Below, one piece after another: positions 61,731-64,000 of a stretch of 64,000 nt of DNA. The notes under the pieces are model-generated. The model was not told where the DNA came from. It ran no database searches and worked only from the letters and a program-made list of their open reading frames with translations. The translations under genes and the position numbers were made by a program. Within the stretch, counting starts at the first letter, position 1. Each line of letters starts with the position of its first letter. This DNA is from Macrococcus epidermidis (lineage in GTDB: Bacteria > Bacillota > Bacilli > Staphylococcales > Staphylococcaceae): assembly GCF_003259695.1 (NCBI RefSeq), contig NZ_PZJH01000001.1:186001-250000 (forward strand), read 5' to 3'.

Positions 61731-62489
61731 CTAGAATATTATAAGAACTGTGGCAACACCTGCACCGATGGCAAATGCGGTTAAGGCAGCTTCTACCCCT
61801 TTAGAAATACCAGCTATTAATTGACCCGCCATCATATCACGTATAGCATTTGTTATCGGTACCCCTGGTACAAGGGGCATCACTGCTGAAATAATAATCT
61901 TATCAAATTCCCCTTTATATATATAATTTACAAAGAATAATCCGAAAAGTGCGATGGCCATCGCACCGGCATATTCTGCGAAAAACTGGATTTTATATAT
62001 TTTACTAAAATAATCACAGACAAAATACCCAATCGCTCCAGCAATAAAAGCGGGTACAATATCTGCAGGTTGACCTTTGAACATTAAAAGGAATAATGCA
62101 CAGACAAGCGCACTCGATAATACTTTTAACCAAAATGGATATTGCAAATTTGCTTTTTCCAATTCATCTAATGCAAGTTTCGCGGCTTCTAACGTCACTT
62201 TTCCACTCGTAATCGCACGGGAAATATCATTAACTTCTGAGATTTTTTCGAGATCGGTGGTACGACTGGAAATACGATATAATCGCGTAGAACTTTTTTC
62301 ATTGAGTGAAAATATAATTGCTGTGGGCGTTACGAAACTATGTGTATTGTGTAAACCATAGTGTGAGGCAATACGGGTCATTGTATCTTCAACTCGGTAG
62401 GTTTCAGCACCAGACTCCAATAATATTTTACCGGCAAGCATTGCAACATCTTTTACTTTTTTTTCATCATATAACTGAATAGAAACCAT
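61731..62489 (-). CDS. ThrE-type threonine/serine exporter, large subunit (DUF1212)
   Basis: The 252-residue protein matches the N-terminal ThrE domain. It has an N-terminal soluble part containing L-E-S-G-A-E-T-Y-R-V-E-D-T near residue 26, and five membrane segments with the P-L-V-P-G-V-P-I-T-N-A loop. It precedes and pairs with the DUF3815 gene. The start follows AAGGAGGT. Confidence 0.88.
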   Translation of the reverse strand: MVSIQLYDEKKVKDVAMLAGKILLESGAETYRVEDTMTRIASHYGLHNTHSFVTPTAIIFSLNEKSSTRLYRISSRTTDLEKISEVNDISRAITSGKVTLEAAKLALDELEKANLQYPFWLKVLSSALVCALFLLMFKGQPADIVPAFIAGAIGYFVCDYFSKIYKIQFFAEYAGAMAIALFGLFFVNYIYKGEFDKIIISAVMPLVPGVPITNAIRDMMAGQLIAGISKGVEAALTAFAIGAGVATVLIIF

Positions 62490-62506
62490 ATAGACCTCCT
62501 TAATAA

Positions 62507-62538
62507 AAAAATAACAGAAAGTATACTTCCTGTTATTT
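62507..62538 (-). terminator. Terminator after gdpS
   Basis: An AAATAACAG/CTGTTATTT stem with an inner AAGTATACTT and a T run on the minus strand, overlapping the gdpS stop. Confidence 0.75.
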
Positions 62539-63597
62539 TATGATGGGATTAAACATTACAGTATTTTGTCCTTGATGCTTTGCAGCATGTAACATTTCAT
62601 CTGCTTCTTTAAATATTTTACGGTGCGTCTTGACCTCTTCATTCGTAATATAACCTATACCAATTGTTACAGATAAGTTAATCACTTCTTTGTTTGGGAG
62701 ATGAAATGTTGCGTTCATTACGCCGAGTCGAATACTTTCAGCTATTTTTACAGTATCATCAAGTGAGTGATTCGTAAAGATGACACTAAATTCTTCACCG
62801 GCATTTCTGAATGTTTTGGAATCTGTCGGCACATAATTTTTTACAACTTGTGCCATTTGTTTTAATACAGCATCTCCTGCATCATGTCCAAAACGATCAT
62901 TGACCTCTTTAAAATCATCAATATCTATTAATAGTAAAGATAATGAATGTTTCGTTTCCGATGCATTTTTACTCACGATATTGAGATAACGATCAAACTC
63001 ACGAACATTTCCTAGGCCAGTTAGATGATCGATTTCATCTTCTTTTTCATAGCGTTGTATCACTTTGTATATGCGCCATATATCTACGAACATCATACTT
63101 GACGTTACAGATAAAATAAAGCTGGAAATAGCGAGCAGAATTATTTCTAAACCATTAAAGGAATGGTTATAAAAATTGTATATACCTGTGATAAGAATAC
63201 TCATTAAAGTTAACCACTGAACTGCATTAAAATCACTTTGTTTAATAAAGGGACCAATCATACTAGCAAGTGTTGCGATAATCAATAGATCGAATGTTTC
63301 GACTGGCGGTTCATTAAAAATATAAATTTCTGCAAGGACTAAGATAATGGCACTAAATATTGTATAGAAAAAATTAGTATAGCGGCCAAGAAATAAAAGT
63401 GGAATAAAAGCCAGATGAAACGCTATCGTATGATATGTAATGGGATAAGTCATTAGTAAAAATGAAATAAGTGTCATCAGTAATGTAATATAATTTTTTG
63501 AAAAAACGATTTCTTTCTCTTCAAAAAATTGAAATCTATGAAATAAATAGATTCCACTAACAGTGACAGCAGCATTAAAGATAATTGCTTCAATCAT
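62533..63597 (-). CDS. gdpS: GGDEF-domain membrane protein GdpS, AGEEF variant
   Basis: The 354-residue protein has about six N-terminal membrane helices and a GGDEF domain. It matches S. aureus GdpS over its whole length, including L-T-G-L-G-N-V and L-L-L-I-D-I-D. At residues 266-270 it reads A-G-E-E-F, where S. aureus has G-G-E-E-F. S. aureus GdpS acts independently of c-di-GMP in several reports. The start follows GGAGGA, 12 nt after the YitT stop. Confidence 0.92.
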   Translation of the reverse strand: MIEAIIFNAAVTVSGIYLFHRFQFFEEKEIVFSKNYITLLMTLISFLLMTYPITYHTIAFHLAFIPLLFLGRYTNFFYTIFSAIILVLAEIYIFNEPPVETFDLLIIATLASMIGPFIKQSDFNAVQWLTLMSILITGIYNFYNHSFNGLEIILLAISSFILSVTSSMMFVDIWRIYKVIQRYEKEDEIDHLTGLGNVREFDRYLNIVSKNASETKHSLSLLLIDIDDFKEVNDRFGHDAGDAVLKQMAQVVKNYVPTDSKTFRNAGEEFSVIFTNHSLDDTVKIAESIRLGVMNATFHLPNKEVINLSVTIGIGYITNEEVKTHRKIFKEADEMLHAAKHQGQNTVMFNPIIK

Positions 63598-63608
63598 AAA
63601 ATTCCTCC

Positions 63609-64000
63609 TTACTTACTACGATAAATTTTTGCCTTAGAAAAGCCTCTGCCAATTATTTCAGATGTATTGATGAAGATGACAAATGAATCCGGTTCTTCGC
63701 GTGTAATAATCTGCTTGAAATAAATCGCTTCTTTTTGTTCCATCACAGAAAATAATAAACTTTTTCCTTCTCGATTATATCCACCGAATGCATTAACGCT
63801 TGTAACACCACGTTCAACATGCTCATGTATGAGTTTAATGATTTCCTGTTCTTTAGTTGTAATGATAAATACAAGTTTATTATCTCCAGCATGTAATTGT
63901 ACGATATCAATGACTTTACTTGTAACATATATTGAGATTAGTGCATATAATGCAAGTTCAAAATTAAATACGAATGCACTAAGAATTACTACAAATGCAT
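63609..64000 (-). CDS. YitT/DUF2179 family membrane protein (partial, runs off the right edge)
   Basis: The minus-strand frame reads an internal membrane segment, then L-H-A-G-D-N-K-L-V-F-I-I-T, G-Y-N-R-E-G-K-S-L-L-F and a C-terminal F-V-I-F-I-N-T-S-E-I-I-G-R-G-F, ending at 63609. This is the DUF2179 C-terminal domain of a YitT-type protein. The gene starts outside the window. It is upstream of gdpS in the same operon, as in S. aureus. Confidence 0.85.
   Translation of the reverse strand, partial: AFVVILSAFVFNFELALYALISIYVTSKVIDIVQLHAGDNKLVFIITTKEQEIIKLIHEHVERGVTSVNAFGGYNREGKSLLFSVMEQKEAIYFKQIITREEPDSFVIFINTSEIIGRGFSKAKIYRSK

Noticed and set aside
63743-63928. A 61-codon minus-strand frame near the right edge
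   Set aside because: The YitT/DUF2179 frame covers the same bases with conserved residues; this one is a shadow.
1-64000. Mobile elements, CRISPR arrays, tRNA or rRNA genes
   Set aside because: No transposase, integrase, phage gene, regularly spaced repeat, cloverleaf or ribosomal RNA sequence was seen on reading; a covariance-model scan was not possible.

Overview
The window is chromosomal DNA of a low-GC Gram-positive coccus of the family Staphylococcaceae. Gene content and order from uppP (about 8.8 kb) to the right end follow, from memory, the Staphylococcus aureus chromosome from bacA/uppP through mgrA, fruRKA, mpfA, que, pab, ltaS, recQ, hisC, dtpT, nrdIEF, murB and pepT to gdpS. Proteins are close but clearly not S. 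aureus. Two InhA-type M6 metalloproteases are present and no sae two-component genes lie between fruA and ltaS. I infer Macrococcus (M. caseolyticus group) or a close relative; this was not tested by a database search. I saw no rRNA, tRNA, insertion sequence, prophage or CRISPR array. This is core chromosome with a few accessory and decaying spots.

Layout. 0-4.6 kb: the end of an unknown gene, then two tandem secreted M6 proteases. 4.6-8.1 kb: small housekeeping genes (two GNATs, DUF523, LOG family, UPF0178, a coiled-coil protein). 8.2-14.4 kb: a MarR regulator, uppP, the CydDC-like exporter, a DegV protein and mgrA. 14.6-20.2 kb: a COG0523 GTPase, an aldo/keto reductase and the fructose operon fruR-fruK-fruA. 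20.4-26.8 kb: a hydrolase behind a perfect cre site, mpfA with an unusual structured leader, a pseudouridine synthase, an AIM24 protein, an aldo/keto reductase, a YwiC protein and a GlsB-like protein with a SigB-type promoter. 26.9-32.2 kb: a methyltransferase-like membrane protein, queCDE under a preQ1-I riboswitch, and pabA with a pabB-pabC fusion. 32.2-44.3 kb: a PxpC-like protein, ltaS, a ZIP transporter, an ABC-F ATPase, recQ, an osmoprotectant ABC transporter, a hisC-like gene and a deoxyribonucleotidase. 44.4-47 kb: a lipid kinase, a decayed ferredoxin-like/GNAT gene pair, mhqD and another remnant. 47-50.9 kb: two tandem peptide transporters with CodY-like boxes, and queF. 51-55 kb: nrdIEF behind phased NrdR boxes. 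55-64 kb: a YtkA-like lipoprotein, murB, GrpB family, a coiled-coil lipoprotein, brxC, a diverged glycerate kinase homologue, pepT, a split ThrE exporter, gdpS and a partial YitT gene.

Working together: QueC, QueD and QueE make preQ0 and the distant QueF reduces it to preQ1, the ligand of the riboswitch in front of queC. FruA imports fructose as fructose-1-phosphate, FruK phosphorylates it and FruR is the linked regulator. PabA and PabBC make p-aminobenzoate for folate. NrdI activates the NrdEF ribonucleotide reductase. M6 proteases, peptide transporters, PepT and the CodY-like boxes suggest a protein-scavenging lifestyle, which is inference.

The observations that explain least by known annotation are the mpfA leader (two perfect Shine-Dalgarno sequences, a short frame, competing hairpins and a hairpin between SD and start), the third phased NrdR half-site, the AGEEF form of GdpS, and the decayed Fer4_19/GNAT pair. 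I found no convincing wholly new multi-gene system.
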